This document shows, in pieces, positions 1-7,472 of a stretch of 13,464 nt of DNA (the first letter of the stretch is position 1; the number at the start of each line of letters is the position of its first letter). The stretch covers positions 1 through 13,464 of the forward strand of contig CANQOD010000019.1 in assembly GCA_947625395.1 (NCBI GenBank), written 5' to 3'. The notes beneath the pieces are model-generated. The model had not been told where the DNA came from. It saw nothing but the letters and a program-made list of their open reading frames with translations, and did not search any database. Origin of the DNA: an uncultured Bacilli bacterium (lineage in GTDB: Bacteria; Bacillota_I; Bacilli_A; RF39; UBA660). A program made the translations under genes and the position numbers.

Positions 1-191
1 GAAATCTCCTAGAGTGATGTCATTTGGGATTGCAGTGGGTACTAAGTGGTGATCAAGCCATACTTTCAAGTATTCGTCTTTCGAAAGGGGGAACCGCAGA
101 ATTGGTAACGATTCTGTAAAGATTGAGGGAAATCCTGCTTGACCTAAGGCCCAAAGTTTACCAAGTGATAGCCATTCAACAAAGAAATATT
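1..191 (+). ncRNA. Possible structured non-coding RNA, 3' part (unidentified)
   Basis: This stretch is richer in G and C than the flanking DNA. It has stops in all three plus frames and ends directly at a canonical intrinsic terminator, which fits the 3' part of a stable RNA. Small hairpins are visible: CTTTCGAAAG near 88-97, and CAGAAT/ATTCTG around a loop at about 107-126. It does not match what I remember of RNase P RNA, tmRNA, SRP RNA, 6S RNA or common riboswitches. On the minus strand one frame is open from a stop near 193 to the window edge but has no ATG, GTG or TTG near its beginning, so a broken coding remnant is an alternative. The identity is unknown and the 5' end lies outside the window. 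Confidence 0.35.
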
Positions 192-219
192 AAGTAACTT
201 CGGTTACTTTTTCTTTTTG
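192..219 (+). terminator. Intrinsic terminator with UUCG tetraloop
   Basis: A perfect 7-bp stem AAGTAAC/GTTACTT closes a C(TTCG)G tetraloop and is followed by TTTCTTTTT. The T-run is on the plus strand only, so it ends transcription coming from the left edge, just before the promoter of the next gene. Confidence 0.85.
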
Positions 220-239
220 TCTATCAACAACAAATCAAA

Positions 240-268
240 TTTACTTTTTCAGCTCCTTTCGTTATAAT
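240..268 (+). promoter_or_regulatory. Sigma-A type promoter for the 291 gene
   Basis: TTTACT (240-245), a 17-bp spacer and a perfect TATAAT (263-268). It lies 22 bases before the start codon, with the ribosome site AGGTGG (282-287) in between. It probably also drives the ABC-F gene downstream. Confidence 0.7.
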
Positions 269-290
269 AAAACAAGAGAAGAGGTGGCGT

Positions 291-896
291 ATGAATCGTG
301 AAGAAAAAAGCAAAATCAAAAAAGAATTAAGAAACCTAGAAGTACAAACAAGAAGAAAAGAGAAGAAAAAGAAAAATCTAGTGAATTGGAAATGGATTGG
401 TACCATTTTTCTCTTTGCCTTTTTATTATCTGTTTCGTTATCCTTTTTATCAGAAACAACCATTAAACAAGCTACTTTACCTATCAGTATTTTGATTACG
501 TTGTTTTTTATCTTTTTAGGAATTTTATTCGATATCATTGGCGTCGCAGTGACCGCCAGTGATGAAGCAATTTTTCATTCTATGAGTGCTAGAAAAGTCA
601 AAGGTGCAAAAGTGGCAGTTTTATTTAAAAAGAATGCTGATAAAGTTTCTAGTTTCTGCTGTGACGTCATTGGGGATGTTTGTGGAATCATCTCCGGTGC
701 TGCTGGTGTGACGATTACTGCACTTTTAATCAGCAATTTTCAATTTGATTTATTATTGACAACGTTGATTGTAACTGGAAGCATTTCAGCCCTGACAATT
801 GGTGGGAAAGCTTTAGGAAAAAGTTTTGCCATTAATAAAAGCAACATCATTCTTTATGAGTTTGCGAAAGTTGTTGCTATTTTTTATCGAATTTAA
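291..896 (+). CDS. Small integral membrane protein, CorB/DUF21-like
   Basis: 201 residues. The first 32 or so are highly charged (Lys/Glu/Arg) and look cytoplasmic, possibly coiled coil. About four hydrophobic segments follow, near residues 36-55, 63-90, 125-147 and 153-172. The stretch after segment two (GVAVTASDEAIF) and the Gly/Ala-rich third segment resemble the membrane domain (DUF21/CNNM) of CorB/CorC-type divalent-cation transporters. The CBS and C-terminal domains of full-length CorB are absent. Short stand-alone proteins of this kind are known to me in Bacillota, without an established function, so ion transport is only a guess. The start has AGGTGG three bases upstream of ATG and a promoter at 240-268. 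The stop codon overlaps the ribosome site of the ABC-F gene, so the two are probably co-transcribed and translationally coupled. Confidence 0.75.
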   Translation: MNREEKSKIKKELRNLEVQTRRKEKKKKNLVNWKWIGTIFLFAFLLSVSLSFLSETTIKQATLPISILITLFFIFLGILFDIIGVAVTASDEAIFHSMSARKVKGAKVAVLFKKNADKVSSFCCDVIGDVCGIISGAAGVTITALLISNFQFDLLLTTLIVTGSISALTIGGKALGKSFAINKSNIILYEFAKVVAIFYRI

Positions 897-908
897 GGAG
901 GTTACAAC

Positions 909-2504
909 ATGATACAAGTAGACCATGTGACACTCACATTTGGCAAAAGAACACTTTTTGAAGATGTTCAATTAAAATTAATGAATGGTGCCTGTTATGG
1001 CTTGATTGGCGCTAATGGTGCTGGTAAATCCACTTTTTTAAAACTATTAACCAAAGAATTGGAAACAACCCATGGCGAAATCACTTTTGGTCCGGGAGAA
1101 CGCATCTCTTTTTTAAAACAAGACCACTATGCCTATGATGATATGCGTGTTTTAGATGTTGTCATCATGGGAAATGAAGCGTTATGGAAAGTCATTGATG
1201 AAAAAAATCAACTGTATAGTCAAACAGAATTTACAGAGGATGATTACATGAAAATGGCAAACTTAGAAGCTGACTTTCAAGATTTAGATGGCTATAATGC
1301 TGAAAAAGATGCCACCCTTCTTCTTTCTAATTTAGGGATTGACCTTGCTTATCACTTATTAAAGATGAAAGAAATCCCCGTGAAGTTGCGCGTGAAAGTG
1401 TTACTTGCTCAAGCCCTTTTTCAAAATCCGGATATTTTACTTTTAGATGAACCAACAAACAGTTTAGATATGGCTGCGATTCAGTGGTTAGAAGACTTTC
1501 TAATCGATTATCCGAATACAGTCATCGTTGTTTCTCATGACCGACATTTCTTAAATAAAGTTTGTACCCATATCATTGATATTGACTTTGGCAAGATGAA
1601 AGTCTATTCTGGAAACTATGATTTTTGGTATCAATCAAGGGAACTGGCTTTAAAACAATTGAAACAAGAAAATCGAAAAAAAGAGGAAAAAATCAAAGAA
1701 CTTCAAGCTTTTATTGACCGTTTCTCTGCCAACGCTTCTAAATCAAGGCAAGCAACTTCAAGGAAGAAAATCTTAGAAAAAATAGAACTCGAAGAAATTG
1801 TTCCTTCCTCAAGAAAGTATCCTTATATTGAGTTTAAAATTGAAAAACCAAGTGGCAATGACCTTTTAGAAGTTAAAAATTTAACCAAAATTGTCGATGG
1901 AGAAAAACTATTAAACAAAATTTCTTTTACGGTACAAAAAGGGGATAAGATTGCTATCCTTGGGGAAAATGATTTAGCAAAAACAACACTTTTCAACATT
2001 CTAGCAGGCCAGGAAAAATACGAGAAAGGCGAAATTCACTTTGGAAAGACCATTATTCTTTCTTATTTACCACAAGATAATAGTGCGTATTTTCAAAAGG
2101 ATTTATCTCTTCTTGATTGGCTTTCTCAATTTTATGAGGGCAATGATTCTTTGTATTTGCGTTCCTTTTTAGGACGAATGCTTTTTTCAAATGAAGAAGT
2201 TTTCAAAAAGACAGCTGTTTTATCCGGTGGTGAAAAAGTAAGGGCGATGCTCAGTAAATGTATGTTAGAAACACCGAATTTTCTTCTTTTAGATGAACCT
2301 ACCAATCATTTAGACTTGGAAAGTATTACGTCCCTCAATAAAGGACTTGAAAACTTTCAAGGAGAAATGCTTTTTACAAGTCGTGACTTGACGTTGAATG
2401 AAACCCTAGCAAATCGCATTATTGAAATTCAAGCAGATGGAACAATTTTAGATAAACGTTGTAGTTTTGAGGAATATTTTGCTTGGAAAGAAAGCAGAAA
2501 ATAA
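909..2504 (+). CDS. ABC-F family ATPase with one degenerate ATP site
   Basis: 531 residues with two nucleotide-binding domains joined by a charged helical linker (about residues 245-300) and no membrane segments. This is the ABC-F layout (YkpA/YbiT-like); members bind ribosomes and regulate translation or give antibiotic resistance. NBD1 has an intact Walker A (G34-T42, GANGAGKST), Walker B D180-E181 and switch H210. Its signature is lost, with EIPVKLRVK at 155-163 where LSGGEKVR is expected, and its NHLD is NSLD (184-187). NBD2 keeps signature LSGGE (438-442), Walker B D462-E463 and NHLD (466-469). Its Walker A is GENDLAKTT (352-360), with Ala357 for the invariant Gly, and the switch His is Arg492. 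All the losses fall in the composite site made by NBD2 Walker A and NBD1 signature. AAGGAGG (895-901) lies 7 bases before ATG. No resistance context is visible, so the function is unknown. Confidence 0.93.
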   Translation: MIQVDHVTLTFGKRTLFEDVQLKLMNGACYGLIGANGAGKSTFLKLLTKELETTHGEITFGPGERISFLKQDHYAYDDMRVLDVVIMGNEALWKVIDEKNQLYSQTEFTEDDYMKMANLEADFQDLDGYNAEKDATLLLSNLGIDLAYHLLKMKEIPVKLRVKVLLAQALFQNPDILLLDEPTNSLDMAAIQWLEDFLIDYPNTVIVVSHDRHFLNKVCTHIIDIDFGKMKVYSGNYDFWYQSRELALKQLKQENRKKEEKIKELQAFIDRFSANASKSRQATSRKKILEKIELEEIVPSSRKYPYIEFKIEKPSGNDLLEVKNLTKIVDGEKLLNKISFTVQKGDKIAILGENDLAKTTLFNILAGQEKYEKGEIHFGKTIILSYLPQDNSAYFQKDLSLLDWLSQFYEGNDSLYLRSFLGRMLFSNEEVFKKTAVLSGGEKVRAMLSKCMLETPNFLLLDEPTNHLDLESITSLNKGLENFQGEMLFTSRDLTLNETLANRIIEIQADGTILDKRCSFEEYFAWKESRK

Positions 2505-2562
2505 CGATTTTTGTGAAAATTTGAAGAAATTCATATCCAATCGTACGTTTTTAGAAGAAATA

Positions 2563-2571
2563 TGGTATAAT
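2563..2571 (+). promoter_or_regulatory. Extended -10 promoter for the thioredoxin-like gene
   Basis: TGGTATAAT is a perfect -10 with the extended TGn motif and no convincing -35. It lies 22 bases before the chosen ATG at 2593, with AGGAGGAAAG (near 2579-2589) between. It supports starting the gene at 2593 rather than further upstream inside the ABC-F gene. Confidence 0.65.
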
Positions 2572-2592
2572 GAAAACAGAGGAGGAAAGAGA

Positions 2593-3156
2593 ATGAGTAA
2601 TAAACAAAAAGAAAATTTAAAAACAGCAGTCATTGTTATTCTTGTTTTAGTGATTGTTTTTGGTGGAAGTTTTCTCGCTTCTGAAATAGGTGCTAAGAAT
2701 GAAACATATAATACCAGTTCGACAGCTTCTAATTCAGGAGATGCATCAGGAAGTGATTCTGAAGTCGACTATACGGAAGGGGAAAATATTCCAGAAAGTG
2801 AACAAAAAGATTTGAATGAGATTGATATTGATGAATATTTAAAATTAAAGAAAGGTTCTAGTAAATCAATTATCTTTATCGCAAGACCTGGTTGCTCTTG
2901 GTGTCAACTTTATACACCAATTATGAAGAATGTTGTTTATTTATATGATATTAAAGTCAACCATTTGAATACTGATGAATTGACAGATGATGGTGTTTCT
3001 AAATTAATTAATTCAGATGATTACTTTAGTGACGGATATGGAACACCTTTAACGTTAATCGTTCAGAACAATAAAATTGTTGATATGATTGAGGGATATA
3101 CGACAAAGGAAAACACCATTCAATTCTTTAAAGATAATGGAATTATAAAAGAGTAA
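2593..3156 (+). CDS. Membrane-anchored thioredoxin-fold protein (CxxC)
   Basis: 187 residues from the ATG at 2593. That start is preferred over an upstream in-frame one inside the ABC-F gene because it follows a promoter and a strong ribosome site. Residues 11-32 form one membrane anchor. A Ser/Asp/Glu-rich linker follows to about residue 75, then a thioredoxin-like domain. The active-site motif is C101-S-W-C104 (PGCSWCQ), and the cis-proline loop is GTP with P152. The fold is expected outside the membrane. This suggests a thiol-disulfide oxidoreductase; some relatives are annotated as bacteriocin transport accessory proteins, but no bacteriocin gene is near. The PH-like gene starts 2 bases after the stop, so the two are likely co-transcribed. 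The exact substrate is unknown. Confidence 0.85.
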   Translation: MSNKQKENLKTAVIVILVLVIVFGGSFLASEIGAKNETYNTSSTASNSGDASGSDSEVDYTEGENIPESEQKDLNEIDIDEYLKLKKGSSKSIIFIARPGCSWCQLYTPIMKNVVYLYDIKVNHLNTDELTDDGVSKLINSDDYFSDGYGTPLTLIVQNNKIVDMIEGYTTKENTIQFFKDNGIIKE

Positions 3157-3157
3157 G

Positions 3158-3598
3158 ATGATGAGTACGTATGATTATGTCCGCAAATTTATGAGTAAAT
3201 ATCCACTGACGATTGGTTGGAGGCTTAAAAAGAATGCAGCTATTATTGATAAGCACTTAAATGCTGATGAAGAAATCCGTTATGCTTTTGTTGCACAAAA
3301 GAATGACCGTTTCTATACCATTATCAATACTGCAGTAATTGTTCTGACCAATAAACGCATTTTAATTGGACGAGATCGCGTTGTTGTGGGATACTTTTTA
3401 GATTCGATTACACCCGATTTATTCAACGATTTAAAAGTTCGTAGTGGCTTTATTTGGGGAAAAGTTGAAATCGATACCGTAAAAGAATTTATCGTTTTAA
3501 CCAATATTGATAAACGAGCATTACCAGAAGTCGAAACAGAAATTTCTGCATTTATGATGGAAATGAAGAAAAAAAGATTAGGAGAAGCAATAGAATAG
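3158..3598 (+). CDS. PH-like domain protein (bacterial PH type)
   Basis: 146 residues, no signal or membrane segment. The middle (about residues 30-120) has the beta-strand pattern of bacterial PH domains: a predicted helix-led region, then AVIVLTNKRILIG, a strand ending in GYFLDSI, and a later FIVLTN strand. The C terminus is a short helix rich in Glu and Lys. Bacterial PH domains of this sort are mostly of unknown function; some relate to stress or membrane-associated proteins. Two adjacent ATG codons (3158, 3161) make the exact start uncertain, and the ribosome site is weak, consistent with coupling to the thioredoxin-like gene that ends 2 bases before. A terminator overlaps its 3' end. 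Confidence 0.75.
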   Translation: MMSTYDYVRKFMSKYPLTIGWRLKKNAAIIDKHLNADEEIRYAFVAQKNDRFYTIINTAVIVLTNKRILIGRDRVVVGYFLDSITPDLFNDLKVRSGFIWGKVEIDTVKEFIVLTNIDKRALPEVETEISAFMMEMKKKRLGEAIE

Positions 3599-3615
3599 TG
3601 CTTCTTTTCTTTTTG
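3583..3615 (+). terminator. Intrinsic terminator overlapping the PH gene's stop
   Basis: A 7-bp stem AGAAGCA (3583-3589)/TGCTTCT (3599-3605) is followed by TTTCTTTTT. The stop codon (3596-3598) sits in the loop, so the end of the gene is inside the terminator. Confidence 0.75.
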
Positions 3616-3624
3616 ATAAGAATT

Positions 3625-3633
3625 TGATAGAAT
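3625..3633 (+). promoter_or_regulatory. Extended -10 promoter for the 3653 gene
   Basis: TGATAGAAT is an extended -10 (TGn plus TAGAAT) with only a weak -35. It follows the preceding terminator and lies 19 bases before the ATG at 3653, with AAGGAGAG (near 3638-3645) as the ribosome site. Confidence 0.55.
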
Positions 3634-3652
3634 AAAAAAGGAGAGTGGTAGT

Positions 3653-4900
3653 ATGAAACGTCTTTTCAAATGGCTCCTATTTCTTTTCTTGATTTTTATT
3701 GGATATCAAATGTTTGTCTTTCTGTTTATTCATGAACATCATCATACCTACACCATAGGAAAAGGAAAGACAAAGTATACCATTCATGAGCATTTTCAAC
3801 TGGTCAAACAAGAGCATATTTATACTTTTGAAATTCAAGATTCTAAAAAGAGAACTTATCATTTTCAAGTAAATGAGAATTTTCATAAACGAGATAAAGT
3901 CATTCAAAAAATAGAAACTTATCAAAAAGGAAACATGACTTGTCTTTATCCAGTTTTGCTCAAACAAAAGCAAAGTGACATTGTTTGTAATGAAAATAAA
4001 AAGGAATATAGTAGTACTTACTATCTCATGGCACAAGATGACCGTATTTTTTCCTTTATTGATACCCTTGAGAAGAAAGGTTATCAAAATCAACTATGGA
4101 ATTTAGAAAGTTCAAAACAAGAAAAAAGTGATGTGACTTATTATCCAGAAAACATTGCTTCCAATGTCTACTATTATTTATGGAATTATAAAGGCGTTAC
4201 AAAAATTTCTCAAAAAGGAGTCAAAAAAGAGAACATCTTTAAGATTGATAAATATGAAAATAATCAGAGTATTTTAGTGGGTGATACGTTAGTTGTCATT
4301 GATTCTGACCAAAAATATGATTTTGACCAACTTTATTTGATTTCTATGACAACGGATAAAGTAGAAACATTAAAGTTGAAAGAGAAAATTCCACAAGATA
4401 GTTATTTTTGTGGACAAGTTGACAACAAAGCGTATTTAATTGACCGAAAAAATATTCGTCAGTATGAAATCGACTTAGCGAAGAAGAAAGTGCAATTGAT
4501 TGGCAATAAAGAAAGCAATGCCCAGTATTATAATGGAACAAAGTGGAAGACACGAAATATTTATGATTTTATTCAACAAGATTTCTTTTTTCAAGATGAA
4601 ATTTCGAAAGAAATTACCAAAAATTATCCAAAAGCGACTGCATTTCAGGGAGTGGAAAGAACTTATTTTCTTCAAGATAACCAAGTATTCTATGTGAGTC
4701 ATCAATATCCCAAAAAACCTGTATTTCTTTTTAAGATGCAAGAGCTGTTAGAAGTACAAAGCATCAAGAATGTGCTTCTCTTTATTACAAAAGATACGGT
4801 TTATCAATATGAACCAAGGAATGGTTTACGAAAAATCTTGACCTCTCGAGAACTGTTATTTAATCAAAAAAAGATGTTTGGAGTTGTATTGAAGTCATAA
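3653..4900 (+). CDS. Membrane-anchored extracytoplasmic protein, unknown function
   Basis: 415 residues. Positive residues at the N terminus are followed by one strongly hydrophobic segment (about 5-26), then a long domain probably outside the membrane. There is no lipobox. The exported part begins with a His cluster (HEHHH) and contains Cys pairs that could form disulfides. From about residue 200 onward there are repeated short beta-rich units (for example AYLIDRKNIRQYEIDL and VFYVSHQYP), suggesting a beta-propeller or similar fold. I do not recognise the family. It has its own promoter and a bidirectional terminator downstream, so it is a single-gene unit in a run of plus-strand membrane genes. 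Confidence 0.85.
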   Translation: MKRLFKWLLFLFLIFIGYQMFVFLFIHEHHHTYTIGKGKTKYTIHEHFQLVKQEHIYTFEIQDSKKRTYHFQVNENFHKRDKVIQKIETYQKGNMTCLYPVLLKQKQSDIVCNENKKEYSSTYYLMAQDDRIFSFIDTLEKKGYQNQLWNLESSKQEKSDVTYYPENIASNVYYYLWNYKGVTKISQKGVKKENIFKIDKYENNQSILVGDTLVVIDSDQKYDFDQLYLISMTTDKVETLKLKEKIPQDSYFCGQVDNKAYLIDRKNIRQYEIDLAKKKVQLIGNKESNAQYYNGTKWKTRNIYDFIQQDFFFQDEISKEITKNYPKATAFQGVERTYFLQDNQVFYVSHQYPKKPVFLFKMQELLEVQSIKNVLLFITKDTVYQYEPRNGLRKILTSRELLFNQKKMFGVVLKS

Positions 4901-4930
4901 AAAAATGGAATATGTTTGTGTTCCATTTTT
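4901..4930. terminator. Bidirectional terminator between convergent genes
   Basis: A 10-bp perfect inverted repeat AAAAATGGAA/TTCCATTTTT closes a 10-base loop. It begins after the stop of the plus gene and ends 1 base before the stop of the minus gene, and gives a T-run in both directions. Confidence 0.8.
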
Positions 4931-5362
4931 TTATAGAAATTGTTTTAAATCTTCGACGCTTTCTTCTTGCATTTCTACATATTCTTCTACAATTTCATAT
5001 ACTTTTTTATCCATCTTTTTATTGTTTAGAATCTTTCTACCTTCAATAATTCCCATATTGACACCTTGTAATAGCAACTCTGCGATTTTTGATGCGCTTT
5101 TATCCGTCATTGTTTTCATTTCAATTCCTGACCAAGTCATTGTCTTGTTCATAGTAGAAGTTTCATGAGGCTTTCCATCATTATATTCAGGATAAATGTC
5201 CTCAATTTTAGCGGCAATGATTTGATAGTCTTGCAGTTCTTTTTCTAATTCCTTTTTTAGTTTTTGCGCCTCCACTTTATCTAAAGTAAAGCGGATAGCA
5301 TCCATGCCCATACAAGCGCCTTTGTGAATCTCATCTAATGCATTGATATTTTCGTCTTTCAT
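4931..5362 (-). CDS. Helical protein, possible ferritin-like fold
   Basis: 143 residues, almost all predicted alpha-helix, no signal or membrane segment. An N-terminal EIHKGACMGMDAIRF is followed by a Lys/Glu-rich helix, a central MTWSGIEMKTMTD segment and C-terminal acidic helices. The pattern of paired amphipathic helices resembles ferritin-like four-helix proteins of the DUF2383/YciE type, but I cannot place metal ligands with confidence, so the function stays open. AAAAGGAGG (5370-5378) ends 7 bases before the ATG. It is divergent from the 5517 gene; the promoter is not clear. The convergent 3' end has a shared terminator. Confidence 0.7.
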   Translation of the reverse strand: MKDENINALDEIHKGACMGMDAIRFTLDKVEAQKLKKELEKELQDYQIIAAKIEDIYPEYNDGKPHETSTMNKTMTWSGIEMKTMTDKSASKIAELLLQGVNMGIIEGRKILNNKKMDKKVYEIVEEYVEMQEESVEDLKQFL

Positions 5363-5461
5363 CTTTGTTCCTCCTTTTATTAAAGTGAGAGAAAATCAAG
5401 TTTTTATACATAAAAGAAAAGCACAAAAAGAAAAAGATATCTAAGAGGAAGACGAAATTGG

Positions 5462-5490
5462 TTGTCAAGTGATTAAAAATCTGTTAAAAT
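5462..5490 (+). promoter_or_regulatory. Strong promoter for the 5517 gene
   Basis: TTGTCA (5462-5467), a 17-bp spacer and TAAAAT (5485-5490) preceded by an extended TGT. This lies in the divergent intergenic region 5363-5516; nothing else convincing is visible there apart from the minus gene's ribosome site. Confidence 0.65.
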
Positions 5491-5516
5491 AAGCACCGAT
5501 TAAGGAGATGCGTTTG

Positions 5517-6188
5517 ATGGAAATGCAAAATTTAAAAAAAGAAATCCTTTCTTTTTATTACCAAGTATTAGGGTTAGAAGTCAATGAGTACGATGCGCAA
5601 ATGACAAATTTAACTCCAGCAAATTTAGAAAAATTGTTACCTGTAAAAGCAGTTTTATTGCCATCTTCTTCTTTTATTTTAGAGATGGAACTTCGAAAAT
5701 TTTTAAAACAACTGCTTACACAAACGAACAATGATGAACAAAAAAGACAAATTCTTCATTCGACAATTGGCATTTTAAATACGGTCCAACATCTTAATTT
5801 ATTGCCACCACAACAATTGGATTCCCAATTGCTTTTTGAACGTTGGAATCAAGTTTTCATTTCTACTTTTTCAGAATTGAATGAGTTGTCTTTCTTTTTC
5901 CCAAACTATTTTTATGATGAGATTTGTACCCAAAAAGCAAATCGAGTTTTATGTATTGCTCCAAGAGATTCTAAAATGGCATTTTTAACGTATATTGCGA
6001 TGCATGACAATCCGAAAAATCCTGATTATTTAATGTTTCTCAATTCGACCTCTTTGAAAATTGATTTGGAACGATTAAAATTATTATCACAAATGAATTA
6101 TTATCATCAAGAAATTCTTGTAGGTTCTCCGACACAATTTAACCGGGAATCATATCAAAAAGTATTAAAATCGAAAAAGAAACCATAG
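5517..6188 (+). CDS. Unknown cytoplasmic protein
   Basis: 223 residues from the ATG at 5517. An in-frame ATG at 5508 touches the ribosome site AAGGAG (5502-5507), so it is too close; 5517 gives 9-base spacing. There is no signal or membrane segment. It is mostly helical with two leucine-rich stretches, and the C-terminal third (about residues 140-200) has alternating hydrophobic strands. I do not recognise a family and see no catalytic motif. It has its own promoter, while the FemABX gene 60 bases downstream has another, so shared function is not implied. Confidence 0.8.
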   Translation: MEMQNLKKEILSFYYQVLGLEVNEYDAQMTNLTPANLEKLLPVKAVLLPSSSFILEMELRKFLKQLLTQTNNDEQKRQILHSTIGILNTVQHLNLLPPQQLDSQLLFERWNQVFISTFSELNELSFFFPNYFYDEICTQKANRVLCIAPRDSKMAFLTYIAMHDNPKNPDYLMFLNSTSLKIDLERLKLLSQMNYYHQEILVGSPTQFNRESYQKVLKSKKKP

Positions 6189-6193
6189 AAGAT

Positions 6194-6222
6194 TTGTAAA
6201 ACTGAAAAAAACAAGATATACT
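6194..6222 (+). promoter_or_regulatory. Promoter for the FemABX gene
   Basis: TTGTAA (6194-6199), a 17-bp spacer and TATACT (6217-6222), 26 bases before the ATG. Confidence 0.6.
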
Positions 6223-6248
6223 ATAAACATAGGAAGAAGGTCGGCTCT

Positions 6249-7463
6249 ATGTTTTTTTGTGAATTAGAGAAAGAAGAATTTCAAGCATTTATTTCTCAGC
6301 ATCCACTAAATGATTTTATTCAGGATCCTCGTATGGAAGAAATTGGCAAACTAAATGGGATACAATCTTGCTTTGTAGGAGTCAAACAGAATGGGAAAAT
6401 TCTTGCTGCTTGTAGAATTATGCTCCAAAAGGGAAAATTTGGTTATCACTGTTATGCACCAAGAGGTCCTATTTTAGATTATCAACAGACAGATGTTTTA
6501 GCCTTTTTTATTCAGGAACTGAAAAAATATTTAAAAAAGAAAAAGGGCTATGTGTTAGTGATTGACCCTAAGGTACTTTATAAGGAAAGAGATGTGAATG
6601 GAAATTTAGTGGAGAATGGCTTTGATAATAGTCAAGTCATTGATGAGCTAATTGCGCTTGGCTTTGAGCATCAAGGCTTTGAAACTGGAATGGATACTTC
6701 AAAGCAAGTGCGTTGGGTTTTTGTTTTGCCGCTTGAAAATAAAACAAAAGAAGAAGTTTGGAAAGGAATGGATGCCAACACCCGAAATTTGATTCGCAAA
6801 GCAGAGAAAAATGGAGTCAAAATCAAAGAAATTACCAAACAAGAGTTAGGACTTTTTAAAGAAATTACAGAAAATACAAGTGAGCGCCGGCATTTTCATG
6901 ACCGAACTTTTGCTTATTATCAGAAAATGTATGAGTTGTTTGCTCCTCGAGATGAAGTGAAATTTTTAATTGCAACCTTGTCTTTAAAAGACTATATTGC
7001 TGCTTTAGAAGACGAAAAAAAGGAAGAAGAGCAAAAACTTGTTCAGTTAAAAGCACCTAACAAAATTACAACTTGTAAGGAATTGATACAAAGTCTTCAA
7101 AAAAAGCAGGACGAAGCCAAAAAAATGTTAGAAGAAGAAAAAAAAGAAGAGCTTGTTCTTGCTGCTTCTATGTTTATGACGTATGGCAATGAAGTGATTT
7201 ATTTATTCTGTGGTAATATTGAAAAGTATATGAAATTGAATGCTCAATATTTAATTCAATGGTATATGATTCAATATGCGATTGAACATGGCTTTCCACA
7301 GTATAATTTTTATGGCATTTCTGGAATTTTTGATAAAAAAGATAAAGATTATGGGATTTATGAATTTAAGAAAAAGTTTAACGGTAGAGTAGAGGAATAT
7401 ATTGGTCGTTTTGTATTACCTCTTTCGCCTCTATATCGAATCAAAAAAAAGCTTAAAAAGTAG
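6249..7463 (+). CDS. FemABX-family peptidoglycan bridge ligase
   Basis: 404 residues. FemABX enzymes transfer amino acids from aminoacyl-tRNA to the peptidoglycan stem peptide, building the cross-bridge at the cytoplasmic face of the membrane. The match is over the whole length: an N-terminal GNAT-like half (PRMEEIG, then YAPRGPILDY near residues 75-84), a central VRWVFVLPL and MDANTRNLIRKAEKNG block (about 155-195), a charged antiparallel coiled-coil arm (about 245-303), and a second half with YNFYGISGIFD, YGIYEFKKKFNG and EYIGRF motifs near the C terminus. The family usually has about 400-420 residues, so it is complete. ATG follows AGAAGG at 6235-6240. The amino acid added cannot be told from sequence. 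The next gene follows after 9 bases. Confidence 0.92.
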   Translation: MFFCELEKEEFQAFISQHPLNDFIQDPRMEEIGKLNGIQSCFVGVKQNGKILAACRIMLQKGKFGYHCYAPRGPILDYQQTDVLAFFIQELKKYLKKKKGYVLVIDPKVLYKERDVNGNLVENGFDNSQVIDELIALGFEHQGFETGMDTSKQVRWVFVLPLENKTKEEVWKGMDANTRNLIRKAEKNGVKIKEITKQELGLFKEITENTSERRHFHDRTFAYYQKMYELFAPRDEVKFLIATLSLKDYIAALEDEKKEEEQKLVQLKAPNKITTCKELIQSLQKKQDEAKKMLEEEKKEELVLAASMFMTYGNEVIYLFCGNIEKYMKLNAQYLIQWYMIQYAIEHGFPQYNFYGISGIFDKKDKDYGIYEFKKKFNGRVEEYIGRFVLPLSPLYRIKKKLKK

Positions 7464-7472
7464 GAGGGTAAT

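Noticed and set aside
1..190. Open reading in plus frame 2 if TGA is read as tryptophan, ending at a TAA just before the terminator
   Set aside because: Every real gene here uses TGG for Trp and none needs TGA as sense, so the code is standard. Two TGAs and lack of a start make a coding region unlikely.
2448..2592. Longer thioredoxin-like start at 2467 inside the ABC-F gene
   Set aside because: The extended -10 promoter and AGGAGG lie after it and before ATG 2593; the extra residues look like a frame shadow of the ABC-F tail.
4344..4741. Minus open frames opposite the 3653 gene
   Set aside because: Shadows of an AT-rich coding gene; no promoter or ribosome site, hydrophobic nonsense composition.
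5508..5516. Earlier ATG start for the 5517 gene
   Set aside because: It abuts the AAGGAG ribosome site, leaving no spacer; 5517 is better placed.
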